10,687 bases of DNA, taken from assembly GCA_027451785.1 (NCBI GenBank), contig DAIDIS010000009.1, positions 1 to 10,687 of the forward strand, written 5' to 3'. The notes beneath the pieces are model-generated. The model had not been told where the DNA came from. It did no database searches and saw only the letters and a program-made list of their open reading frames with translations. This DNA comes from Acidimicrobiales bacterium. Its GTDB lineage: Bacteria > Actinomycetota > Acidimicrobiia > Acidimicrobiales > JAKAVM01. The first letter of the stretch is position 1; each line of letters starts with the position of its first letter. This document shows, piece after piece, positions 1-6,353 of this stretch. Position numbers and translations under genes: made by a program.

Positions 1-20
1 CAGGGTTTCATTAATGCAAA

Positions 21-50
21 ATGCCCTGGCGAAGAAACCGGCCAGGGCAT
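21..50 (-). terminator. Rho-independent terminator of the sepX/glpR-like gene
   Basis: Perfect 10-bp inverted repeat: ATGCCCTGGC at 21–30 pairs with GCCAGGGCAT at 41–50 across a 10-nt loop. Read on the minus strand the stem is followed by a short T run (the stem end plus TTT at 18–20). It lies 45 nt past the stop of the minus-strand gene ending at 95, as expected for its terminator. The T tract is short, so efficiency is uncertain. Confidence 0.75.
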
Positions 51-94
51 CAAACAGAGCTTCGGAGGCTCAACTAGAAGATTCCGTGAGGGAT

Positions 95-979
95 TTAGCT
101 ACCTACCGAAGTGCGAAGCACCGACGACGGGTGCCTTTGAGCAACTTGAGGAACGATCTCCCCCGGCTCGAAGCGACGGATCGAAGAAACCTTCATTGCA
201 CGCTCCGCTGTTCGGTTCTTCATCTGTACCAGAAGGAATACGTATCCTCCCAGGGCGAACATGGAAAGCACGCCCAAGTAGCCAAGAAGGGCAATGCCGA
301 ACGCAAACGAGATCAGGAACGAAGCCGTCATTGACGCAAGAAGCCCTACTAGGACGTTCTTACGGCGCTGGAGAGTTGCCTGGCTGGTCCTCAGGCGAGG
401 CCCTGATCCAGCTGAGCGGGAGTAAGCCGGTCCCCCATCCCTGGCGCCCAAGCGGGCAGCAACAACGTTGCCTTCAAGTCCACTTGGCTCCTGGGAAGAG
501 GCGTAACCATATGAGTCCGGTCCAATCCCATCGGGGTAGGCAGCGTCGTAGTCCCCGTTCGGTCGACCCCAAATATTCGAGGTGAGCGAGATATCGGGTG
601 CCGGGAATGACGGAATCTGCGTTCCGTTGTCTTGTTGTGCCCGGGCCGCATTACCGATGAAGGTAATACCGCTGTATGTGGCGGGCGCACCAGCAACCTG
701 CTGGTTGACGCGTCCAGGGACGGACGGCGGTGTCTTGCGGTTGAATCCGAAACCGCGTGCCGAGATCATCGAGCTGATTTGCCCGAACCCTCCATTGGGC
801 CGCAGTCGGTGAGCTGGAGCAACCAATGGGGTTGGTCCAGTTCTCCTCAAAACTCCCAAGTGCCGATGGAAGTCACCGACGGAGTCGGTCACTCTACCCT
901 CCGACCTGTTCCTCAGGAACGACGGAAGCAATACAGCTATCCACAAAACTGCCAGGGCCAGGATAACCAATAGGGTCAA
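95..979 (-). CDS. SepX/GlpR-like divisome-associated membrane protein
   Basis: 294-residue protein with an N-terminal membrane segment (about 2–22), a basic stretch with LRNRSEGR and FHRHLGVLRR (22–46), a long Gly/Pro/Ser-rich linker (about 50–200) and two close hydrophobic segments (about 208–230 and 233–252), then a 40-residue tail. This layout and the N-terminal pattern match SepX of Streptomyces and GlpR of corynebacteria, membrane proteins of the division machinery; GlpR is the receptor of the gephyrin-like FtsZ-binding protein Glp. Position near galU and moaC supports this, since the family is encoded in the galU–moeA/glp–(moaC)–rimJ cluster. The start is TTG with GGTAGAGGAG just upstream; an in-frame TTG at 968–970 sits at about 10 nt from GAGGAG and is a real alternative. 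Family assignment rests on architecture and synteny, as the linker is not conserved. Confidence 0.7.
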   Translation of the reverse strand: MTLLVILALAVLWIAVLLPSFLRNRSEGRVTDSVGDFHRHLGVLRRTGPTPLVAPAHRLRPNGGFGQISSMISARGFGFNRKTPPSVPGRVNQQVAGAPATYSGITFIGNAARAQQDNGTQIPSFPAPDISLTSNIWGRPNGDYDAAYPDGIGPDSYGYASSQEPSGLEGNVVAARLGARDGGPAYSRSAGSGPRLRTSQATLQRRKNVLVGLLASMTASFLISFAFGIALLGYLGVLSMFALGGYVFLLVQMKNRTAERAMKVSSIRRFEPGEIVPQVAQRHPSSVLRTSVGS

Positions 980-1300
980 ACTCCTCTACCTGCCTTTGTG
1001 TTAGGGACCTTATTACGCGGTCCGCGGGGAGTGGTGGATACTGCGAAAAATTCTCCACCTAAATGCGTGTGGTTCATTCTTACCGGCTCGCCCCAGTGGA
1101 TTACCAGTGGATTACCAGTGGAATTTCACTGGATATGTTAGGGACAAGCACAGTCATAAATCGAAATATCGCTTGGCCACATTTTAGTGGCGGGGCCGCA
1201 GAGTTCCAATTCGGGAAGCCTGCCGACTGCGAAAATGGCGACTAAGCCGCAGGTAGACACCTGAATAAGTTGAACTTAGAAATTTCTAAGATGTAACAGG
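980..1300. other. 321-bp intergenic region rich in repeats and palindromes
   Basis: No convincing gene. The only open frame of note (plus strand 1063–1245, 60 codons) lacks a Shine-Dalgarno and resembles nothing I know. The region lies between moaC and the sepX-like gene, both on the minus strand, so it should hold the end of the moaC transcript and the sepX-like promoter. It contains an 11-bp tandem repeat next to a near-palindrome (1093–1132), a small dyad CGCGG-T-CCGCG at 1016–1026, and consecutive inverted repeats at 1250–1305. I could not identify a confident promoter hexamer pair. Confidence 0.6.
1093..1132. repeat. 11-bp tandem repeat (3 copies) running into an 18-bp near-palindrome
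   Basis: CCAGTGGATTA occurs at 1093–1103 and 1104–1114, and a third copy with one change (CCAGTGGAATT) at 1115–1125. The third copy runs into CCAGTGGAATTTCACTGG (1115–1132), whose outer arms CCAGTG and CACTGG are exact complements. It lies 114–153 nt upstream of the sepX-like start. Either a regulatory binding-site cluster or a replication-slippage repeat would look like this. Confidence 0.75.
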
Positions 1301-1305
1301 TTACA
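1250..1305. repeat. Three consecutive inverted repeats at the 3' end of moaC
   Basis: Within 56 bp there are three exact dyads: CAGGT-AGAC-ACCTG (1250–1263), the uninterrupted 16-bp palindrome CTTAGAAATTTCTAAG (1275–1290), and TGTAAC-AG-GTTACA (1292–1305), which overlaps the moaC stop codon. The stems are AT-rich and no T tract follows on the minus strand, so a classical intrinsic terminator is doubtful. They may protect or process the moaC 3' end or bind a dimeric regulator. Confidence 0.6.
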
Positions 1306-1807
1306 GCTCAAATGGGGCTGTGGATTCAGCTCCTGGGCGGCGCCATGCTCCGGATCGGCCACCGGTCTTTTCCCACAGTGCAACATCACCGATCGTCATA
1401 CTCCGGTCGATCGACTTGCACATGTCGTATACGGTCAATGCGGCCACTACGCAAGCCGTCATTGCTTCCATTTCGACGCCGGTGCGATCCACGGTTTCCA
1501 CTTGCGCTTCGACATCCACGTAGTCGTCACCAATAGTGAAATTTATATAGACAGATCCCACAAGGAGTGGGTGACAAAGCGGCAACAAGTCCGAGGTTTT
1601 CTTCGCTGCCTGAATCCCGGCTATCCGGGCGACCCCAAGCACATCTCCCTTGGTGATTGCGTTGGATGCGACCTTGACGGTCGTTTCCGGGAGCATGTTC
1701 ACCCGACAGCGAGCTAGGGCGCGCCGATGAGTGGACTCCTTCGGGGTTACATCCACCATCCTGGCACGACCAAGTGGGTCCAGGTGAGTTAGGCCTCCAT
1801 CAGACAT
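1301..1807 (-). CDS. moaC: Cyclic pyranopterin monophosphate synthase MoaC
   Basis: MoaC carries out the second step of molybdenum cofactor synthesis with MoaA, converting 3',8-cyclo-7,8-dihydro-GTP to cyclic pyranopterin monophosphate in the cytosol. The 168-residue protein is full length (family about 160) and shows the family motifs in order: MVDVTPKESTHRRA (17–30), KGDVLGVARIAGIQAAKKT (53–71) with Lys53, LLPLCHPL with His79, GVEMEAMTA with Glu112 and Glu114, and YDMCKSIDR with Asp128 and Lys131. These match the active-site residues known for E. coli MoaC. The C-terminal signature is KTGGRSG. The ATG overlaps the galU stop as ATGTCTGA and has no clear Shine-Dalgarno, so translation is probably coupled to galU. 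No other molybdopterin gene is visible here. Confidence 0.96.
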   Translation of the reverse strand: MSDGGLTHLDPLGRARMVDVTPKESTHRRALARCRVNMLPETTVKVASNAITKGDVLGVARIAGIQAAKKTSDLLPLCHPLLVGSVYINFTIGDDYVDVEAQVETVDRTGVEMEAMTACVVAALTVYDMCKSIDRSMTIGDVALWEKTGGRSGAWRRPGAESTAPFEL

Positions 1808-2741
1808 GCTGCGAGTCTAGATCCGTCTGGAGCAGGTCGACGAGGAACTCCCGGAAAGGTGGTCCCAGATCTTCTCTGGAAAGAGCGATCTCAACAGTCG
1901 CACGCAGGTAGTCGAGCTTGTTTCCGATGTCGTAGCGGCCCCAGGTAAATACGTACCCATAGACGGGTTCTTTGGACATAAGAGCCGCAATCCCGTCCGT
2001 CAACTGGATTTCGCCGCCTCTCCCCGGGGGGGTCTCGGCCAAGGTATCGAACAAGGTCGGGGTGAAAACGTAACGGCCCATTACAGCCAGGTTTGACGGG
2101 GCTTCCTCGCGCTTGGGCTTCTCGACAATCTCCATGATCCTGACAAGGCCATCGTCGTCAGTCTCTACCCTGGCGCAGCCGTAGGAAGAGATCTCCTCGG
2201 GAGAAACTTCCTTGAGCGCTACGACCGAGTAGCCGGTCTGGGCATGTATCGCCAGCATGTTTTTGGTCACTTCAGCCTTTGGATCCATGACGTCGTCGCC
2301 CAGCATTACTACGAACGACTCATCCCCAATATGCTGCCGAGCAGACAAGACCGCATGGCCGAGCCCCTTGGGGTCGCCTTGGCGCACGTAGTGAACGTTC
2401 ACCATCTCCGAAATCGACCTGACCAACTCGAGTTCCTCGGTCTTGCCCGCCAGCTCCAGCGAATGCTCAAGTTCAAACGAGCGATCAAAGTGATCCTCGA
2501 TACTCCGTTTTCCTCGGCCGGTGATGATTAGTACGTCATCGAGTCCGGCGGCGGATGCCTCGCCGACCACATATTGGATGGTCGGAGTGTCAACCAGAGG
2601 GAGCATCTCCTTCGGCTGGGCCTTGGTGGCGGGTAGGAAGCGTGTGCCGAGCCCGGCAGCAGGGATAACGACCTTCCTTATCGGCTTCGTGACCCCACCT
2701 TCGGATTGCCTAGCAGCGGCCTTGTTTTCCGAAGAAGTCAA
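1800..2741 (-). CDS. galU: UTP–glucose-1-phosphate uridylyltransferase GalU
   Basis: GalU makes UDP-glucose from UTP and glucose 1-phosphate, for cell-envelope polysaccharides, glycolipids and trehalose. The nucleotide-binding signature PAAGLGTRFLPATKAQPKEM lies near residues 26–45, followed by LPLVDTPTIQYVV, MLGDDVMDP, EIVEKPK, GGEIQLTDGI and WGRYDIGNKLDYL, all typical of bacterial GalU. The frame stays open upstream to an ATG at 2844–2846 (348 residues), but the extra N-terminus resembles no GalU. I prefer TTG at 2739–2741, which has GGAGG six nt upstream and gives 313 residues, close to the usual 290–310. An ATG at 2778–2780 with AAAGG upstream (326 residues) is the second choice. It is the first gene of a galU–moaC unit and diverges from the CIRCE-controlled gene at 2984. 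Confidence 0.95.
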   Translation of the reverse strand: MTSSENKAAARQSEGGVTKPIRKVVIPAAGLGTRFLPATKAQPKEMLPLVDTPTIQYVVGEASAAGLDDVLIITGRGKRSIEDHFDRSFELEHSLELAGKTEELELVRSISEMVNVHYVRQGDPKGLGHAVLSARQHIGDESFVVMLGDDVMDPKAEVTKNMLAIHAQTGYSVVALKEVSPEEISSYGCARVETDDDGLVRIMEIVEKPKREEAPSNLAVMGRYVFTPTLFDTLAETPPGRGGEIQLTDGIAALMSKEPVYGYVFTWGRYDIGNKLDYLRATVEIALSREDLGPPFREFLVDLLQTDLDSQHV

Positions 2742-2911
2742 TGATTGCCTCCGTGGGTTAGATCGAGAGCTTGAAAACATTGTCGCCTTTCCGAGGGAAT
2801 TTTGCGAGTCACAGAACGGAGCGAGTGTCCCGGCGCAGGACGCCATTCGTGCAGTTCGTGCTGATCACCCCACGTTTTCAAAAATGAGGGATTTCTTCTA
2901 CCCCAGATATT

Positions 2912-2939
2912 CTTATACCATTGCGTTAGCACTCATTAA
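2912..2939 (-). promoter_or_regulatory. Possible galU promoter overlapping CIRCE
   Basis: On the minus strand TATAAG (2917–2912, five of six matches to the -10 consensus) lies 16 nt after TTAATG (2939–2934, three of six to the -35). The putative -35 lies inside the CIRCE spacer. This would give galU a leader of about 160 nt. It is the best -10 in the gap but the -35 is poor. Confidence 0.4.
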
Positions 2940-2952
2940 GAGCGAGTGCTAA
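2926..2952 (+). promoter_or_regulatory. CIRCE element (HrcA operator)
   Basis: TTAGCACTC (2926–2934), a 9-nt spacer, then GAGTGCTAA (2944–2952): an exact match to the consensus CIRCE operator bound by the heat-shock repressor HrcA, with the standard N9 spacing. It ends 31 nt before the start codon at 2984. Weak promoter hexamers TTAGCA (2926–2931) and TAAAAC (2950–2955), 18 nt apart, would place the operator directly over the promoter of the zinc-ribbon gene, the usual arrangement for repression by HrcA. hrcA itself is not in this window. Confidence 0.95.
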
Positions 2953-2983
2953 AACCACCAAGCATTACCGGAGGAAGCCAGCG

Positions 2984-3379
2984 ATGCCGACGTATGAGTA
3001 CGCCTGCAGGGATTGTGGGAGGCACATCGAGGTCGTCCAGTCTTTTCGTGACGATCCTCTCACTGAATGCCCAACGTGCAAGGGAACGTTGAAGAAGGTC
3101 TTTTCCCCGGTCGGGATCGCCTTTAAGGGGAGCGGGTTTTACAAGAACGACTCGCGAGGTTCGTCGTCAAAGACCAGCACCAAGACCGACACCCCCACTA
3201 CCGGCGCCGACAGCGCGTCAGCAGGATCGTCCGGTGAGTCTGCAGCGGCTACCTCAAAATCCGACTCTGCGGGGAGCTCCGGCAAGCCCGAGACTGCCTC
3301 TCCAGGGACCTCAAAAGGCTCCGGCAACTCCAATTCCGGCTCAAGCTCAAGTGCCGCACCATCCAAGGCAGCCTCCTAG
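2984..3379 (+). CDS. FmdB-family zinc-ribbon protein, Ruc-like chaperone
   Basis: 131-residue protein with an FmdB/CxxC zinc ribbon at the N-terminus (MPTYEYACRDCG, then CPTCKGTLKKVFSP; metal ligands Cys8, Cys11, Cys29, Cys32) ending in the family signature FKGSGFYKND near residue 55. From about residue 58 on it is almost only Ser, Gly, Ala, Thr, Lys and Pro, so very likely disordered. This two-part design, adjacency to galU and HrcA-type control match M. tuberculosis Rv0991c (Ruc), a redox-regulated chaperone with an unstructured C-terminus whose gene belongs to the HrcA regulon. A chaperone role is therefore the best inference. Start: ATG with GGAGG at 2970–2974, nine nt upstream. In mycobacteria a 5-formyltetrahydrofolate cyclo-ligase gene lies between this gene and galU; none is present here. 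The stop lies inside an imperfect 24-bp-period duplication. Confidence 0.88.
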   Translation: MPTYEYACRDCGRHIEVVQSFRDDPLTECPTCKGTLKKVFSPVGIAFKGSGFYKNDSRGSSSKTSTKTDTPTTGADSASAGSSGESAAATSKSDSAGSSGKPETASPGTSKGSGNSNSGSSSSAAPSKAAS

Positions 3380-3406
3380 AGACCTTCCAAGACAGCCTCC
3401 TGGAGA
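3363..3406 (+). repeat. Imperfect 20-bp direct repeat spanning the ruc-like stop codon
   Basis: Two 20-bp segments, 3363–3382 and 3387–3406, match at 18 positions with a 24-nt period. The first holds the sequence CCTCCTAGAG including the TAG stop at 3377–3379; the second has CCTCCTGGAG, with TGG at the matching codon. The period is a multiple of three, so the second copy would be in frame with the gene if the stop were absent. Confidence 0.75.
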
Positions 3407-3425
3407 GCCGGACGCCTAGGTGGTT

Positions 3426-3451
3426 CTCAGCGGGTTCTAGTCCCCGCTGAG
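3426..3451. terminator. Hairpin between the convergent ruc-like and tldE genes
   Basis: CTCAGCGGG (3426–3434) pairs exactly with CCCGCTGAG (3443–3451) across an 8-nt loop. It overlaps the last codons and stop of tldE and lies 46 nt past the ruc-like stop, where a shared bidirectional terminator would be expected. Neither strand has a following T tract, so termination is uncertain. Confidence 0.45.
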
Positions 3452-4861
3452 GCTTACATCGGCCATTGCGAGTGACACGCCCGCCGCGCTCGACGGCATC
3501 CACTCGACGTCCGAGCCGACGGCGGACACACCCAGCAACATCCGCTGGATCGTGGACGCAATGGTCGCCTCTTTGACCGGCTCGGCCAACTTCCCTGATC
3601 GGATCAACACGCCCTCGGCCCCGACCGAAAAATCTCCGCTGATCGGGTTGACCCCGGAGTGAACCCCGGAGATGGACGTAACCAGTATTCCGTTCTCGAT
3701 CCCGGCGATCATCTCGGCTTGAGTCAGATCGCCGGGCTGACAAGATAGCGCCCTCGCCCCAACGCCGGGTGTGCCTTGAAATCCAGATCTCACTGCTGAT
3801 CCCGTCGACTTGGTACCCGCCCGCCGCGCCGAATAGGAGTCGTAAAGGTAGGCCGACAATACGCCCTTGGAAACCAGCTCGGTTCGCCTAGTAGCCAGCC
3901 CTTCCCCGTCGTAGCACGACGCAAGGTACGCCTTCGGGTCGGTGGGGTCCTCAGTTACGGTCAGCAACTCAGATCCGATGTCTTCGCCCATCCGCCCAGC
4001 AAAAAGAGACCGGCCCTTCTCAACAGCTTCGCCCGATAGCGTCCCCGCAAGTATCGAAAGAAGGGTGGACGTAACTCTCGGGTCGAAAACGACATCGAGC
4101 CTTCCGGACTTGGGTTTCTTGGCACCGAGCAACAACGTGGATCTCTCGATCGCGTCCCGGGCAGCTTCATCAACGCTCAGCTCGCCGGGTGCCTTCCCCA
4201 CCGAGTAACCGACACCGGTCCTTGGCTCCCCTCCGTCCGAAGCGATCGCCACGGCATGGATGAATGCTCTGGTTGCCGAAGTGGACGCCTGGATCCCTTT
4301 GGTGGAAGCCAAAGCGGAGTGCCATATGACGTCCGAGTAGTTCGAGGACTCGACCTTTTTGATGCGCTTGTCACCTTCAGCGACCTTGCTTTCGAGCTCC
4401 AAGGCCATCGCGACCTTGGCTGTCGTGTCGAGCTCGGCAAAATCGTTTGCGATCAATTCGAGATCGGGGGCGACAACGCCATCAGGCTCGGCCAGCCCGA
4501 CAAACTCGTCAGGCGTAGCGAAGGTGAGGTTGTCTCTTGCCTCAGCCAATGCCTCTGCAATCGCACTGCGATCCAAGGTCCCGCAATATGCGAACCCGGC
4601 TTTGCCGGCTGATACGACCCTGATCCCGACTCCGGCCGATTCTGCGGAGACGAGGTGCTCAATCTCTCCTTCATAGGTCCTGACCGATACCTCACGGTCC
4701 CACCCGGCAAAGGCCTCTATGTCTTCGCCGGACTTGGCCTGCCCGACAATTCCCGCCACGAGCTGACCGAGGTCAGGCGCACCCTCCGGGGTGGCACCAC
4801 GTCGCCGATCAGCCTGATTCCCTTCGTGCGAGGGATTCATCTGTGTTTTCGTCTCAGGCAC
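3437..4861 (-). CDS. tldE: TldE/PmbA-type subunit of the TldD/E metalloprotease
   Basis: About 474 residues. TldE (PmbA) pairs with TldD; the heterodimer forms a chamber that degrades unfolded peptides, and in enterobacteria it removes the microcin B17 leader and degrades CcdA. Recognisable family stretches are SAESAGVGIRVV and FAYCGTLD near the N-terminus, DDEG-like CYDGEGLATRRTEL, GVLSAYLYDSYSARRAGTKS, GVHSGVNPISGDFSVGAEG and VGSDVEWMPS at the end. It has no HExxxH motif, as expected for the non-catalytic partner. It follows tldD with a short overlap. I prefer GTG at 4859–4861 (GGAGG eight nt upstream, overlap GTGCCTGA with the tldD stop); TTG at 4874–4876 with GAGGTG upstream gives 479 residues, and ATG at 4838–4840 has a weak Shine-Dalgarno. 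No RiPP precursor gene is visible nearby, so housekeeping proteolysis is the simplest role. Confidence 0.92.
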   Translation of the reverse strand: MPETKTQMNPSHEGNQADRRRGATPEGAPDLGQLVAGIVGQAKSGEDIEAFAGWDREVSVRTYEGEIEHLVSAESAGVGIRVVSAGKAGFAYCGTLDRSAIAEALAEARDNLTFATPDEFVGLAEPDGVVAPDLELIANDFAELDTTAKVAMALELESKVAEGDKRIKKVESSNYSDVIWHSALASTKGIQASTSATRAFIHAVAIASDGGEPRTGVGYSVGKAPGELSVDEAARDAIERSTLLLGAKKPKSGRLDVVFDPRVTSTLLSILAGTLSGEAVEKGRSLFAGRMGEDIGSELLTVTEDPTDPKAYLASCYDGEGLATRRTELVSKGVLSAYLYDSYSARRAGTKSTGSAVRSGFQGTPGVGARALSCQPGDLTQAEMIAGIENGILVTSISGVHSGVNPISGDFSVGAEGVLIRSGKLAEPVKEATIASTIQRMLLGVSAVGSDVEWMPSSAAGVSLAMADVSLSGD

Positions 4862-6353
4862 CGGCAGTACCTCCAATGGTCACCTCAGTGATCCTCAAAG
4901 TTGGTTGGCCGCACCCGACAGGTACAGATTGGCCGTCTTTTCCGCAGGTTCCTGGTGACATTGAAAAGTCGCCGGCAACTGCGTCGATCCGCCTCAAAAC
5001 CTCCGGACCATTGCCTATCAAGTTGGCGTCTCGAAGCGGCTCGGTAATCCTTCCGTCCTCGATCAGATAGGCCTCTACCATGCCGAATACGAAGTCCCCG
5101 GTCGTCGTGTTGACCTGGCCGCCGCCAAGTTTGGCTACATAGACACCCCTGGGAGTCTGCGCCACGATCTCGTCGGGGTCGTCGCTGCCTGCAATGAGAT
5201 AGGTATTTGTCATTCGCACCATAGGAAGGTGCTCGTAGCTTTGGCGGCGACCATTCCCAGAAGAGCCCAGTCCCGCGCCACCTCGGCCTCGGCCCTGACC
5301 GCTGGGCACACCACGCTTCCTTCCCCTTACGTAATCCCACATGTAGTCGGTGAGGACGCCGTTTTCTATCAGCACGTTTCGCTTGGCGGGCATCCCTTCG
5401 TCGTCTACCAGGAAGTTCCCCCACTCGCCCGCCATCATTCCGTCGTCGACCAAAGTCACCAGGGGACTAGCGACCAGCTCGCCCACTTTTCCTGCGTACA
5501 CAGAAGAATCCTTGACGATGTGGTCGGCCTCAAGGCCGTGTCCACACGCCTCATGGAAGAGAATGCCGCCCGACCCGCCTTTCAAGACGACCGGAAGCGC
5601 ACCCGAAGGTGCCGGACGGGCATTCAACTTCGCCAGCGCCCGATCGGCTGCAGCGGCTGCAACCTCCTCAACCTTCACTTTTTCAAAAAGCTCGAACCCG
5701 ACCGTCTCCGCCACCGACTCGTACCCCGTTTGCATCCCTGCGTCACCGACGGCAACGCACGAGACGGAAATCCTGGTCCGCACCTGGTCATCTTCGGCCC
5801 AGACGCCATCCGAGTTTGCGACCAAGAACCTTCGCCTCGAATCGCCATAACCGGCCATGACCTGCGCAATTGCTCCGCCTTGGGCACGGGCGATCTCGTC
5901 AGCTTGGCGAAGCAGCTCGACTTTCCGGGACTTGGGCACAGACTCAGGCAGGATGACCCTGCCTTCTCGACCAGAAAGCTTGGCCAACAATGGCTCATAA
6001 GTGCCCTTAAACCTGCCCGCCTCCATTTCGCGCAATCCGGCGCCACTCCCGCCGACGTCGCCTGCGGAAACCGTCCCTCCTTGGGGAGAACGTGTCGCCA
6101 CGGCTGCGGCAGCCATGGCAGCTTTCGCAAGCCCTTCCTCACTCAAGTCGGTCGTGTGGGCAAATCCAGTTGTCTCGCCGACAATGACTCTTATCCCTGC
6201 GCCACGGTTCCTGCCTGAGGACATTTCCTCGATTTTGCCGTCATCCAACGAGGTACCAGTCGCTTGACGGTCCTCCACAAAGATTTCTGCAAAGTCACCC
6301 CCTTTCGACAATGCGACAGCCAATGTAGAGTCGACTACCTGGGGATTCAGCAA
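4854..6353 (-). CDS. tldD: TldD-type zinc metalloprotease subunit
   Basis: 499 residues, near the family's usual 460–480 plus an insertion. TldD is the catalytic subunit of the TldD/E protease. The zinc motif HEACGHGLEAD gives His267, Glu268 and His272 of the HExxxH pattern, and the third ligand expected for the family, a Cys, is present in GTCGKDGQ near the C-terminus. Other signatures are DDGKIEEM at the N-terminus, GNGRRQSYEHLP, MTNTYL, GGGQVNTTTGDFVFG and GQPTLRITEVTIGGTAGA. Between RGVPS and GNGRRQS sits an extra Gly/Arg-rich run (about residues 351–365; DNA 5261–5304) that I do not recall in homologues. Start: TTG at 6351–6353 with GGTAGG five nt upstream. It is first in a tldD–tldE pair and diverges from dxs. 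Confidence 0.96.
   Translation of the reverse strand: MLNPQVVDSTLAVALSKGGDFAEIFVEDRQATGTSLDDGKIEEMSSGRNRGAGIRVIVGETTGFAHTTDLSEEGLAKAAMAAAAVATRSPQGGTVSAGDVGGSGAGLREMEAGRFKGTYEPLLAKLSGREGRVILPESVPKSRKVELLRQADEIARAQGGAIAQVMAGYGDSRRRFLVANSDGVWAEDDQVRTRISVSCVAVGDAGMQTGYESVAETVGFELFEKVKVEEVAAAAADRALAKLNARPAPSGALPVVLKGGSGGILFHEACGHGLEADHIVKDSSVYAGKVGELVASPLVTLVDDGMMAGEWGNFLVDDEGMPAKRNVLIENGVLTDYMWDYVRGRKRGVPSGQGRGRGGAGLGSSGNGRRQSYEHLPMVRMTNTYLIAGSDDPDEIVAQTPRGVYVAKLGGGQVNTTTGDFVFGMVEAYLIEDGRITEPLRDANLIGNGPEVLRRIDAVAGDFSMSPGTCGKDGQSVPVGCGQPTLRITEVTIGGTAGA

Noticed and set aside
1093..1132. CRISPR-like repeat
   Set aside because: Units are 11 bp, directly adjacent with no spacers, and there are only three.
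1063..1245. Possible 60-codon gene in the moaC–sepX gap
   Set aside because: No Shine-Dalgarno, no recognisable protein features, and it runs through the 11-bp repeat; treated as non-coding.
2742..2846. N-terminal extension of GalU to the upstream ATG
   Set aside because: The extra 35 residues lack similarity to GalU, the upstream ATG has a weak Shine-Dalgarno, and a TTG with GGAGG six nt away gives the normal length.
5229..6218. Long plus-strand open frame (329 codons)
   Set aside because: Entirely antisense to tldD, whose family motifs are clear. The translation resembles no family and reflects GC-rich codon structure.
3437..6353. TldD/E as part of a RiPP (microcin-like) cluster
   Set aside because: No precursor peptide, cyclodehydratase or export gene is visible in the window; neighbours are housekeeping genes.
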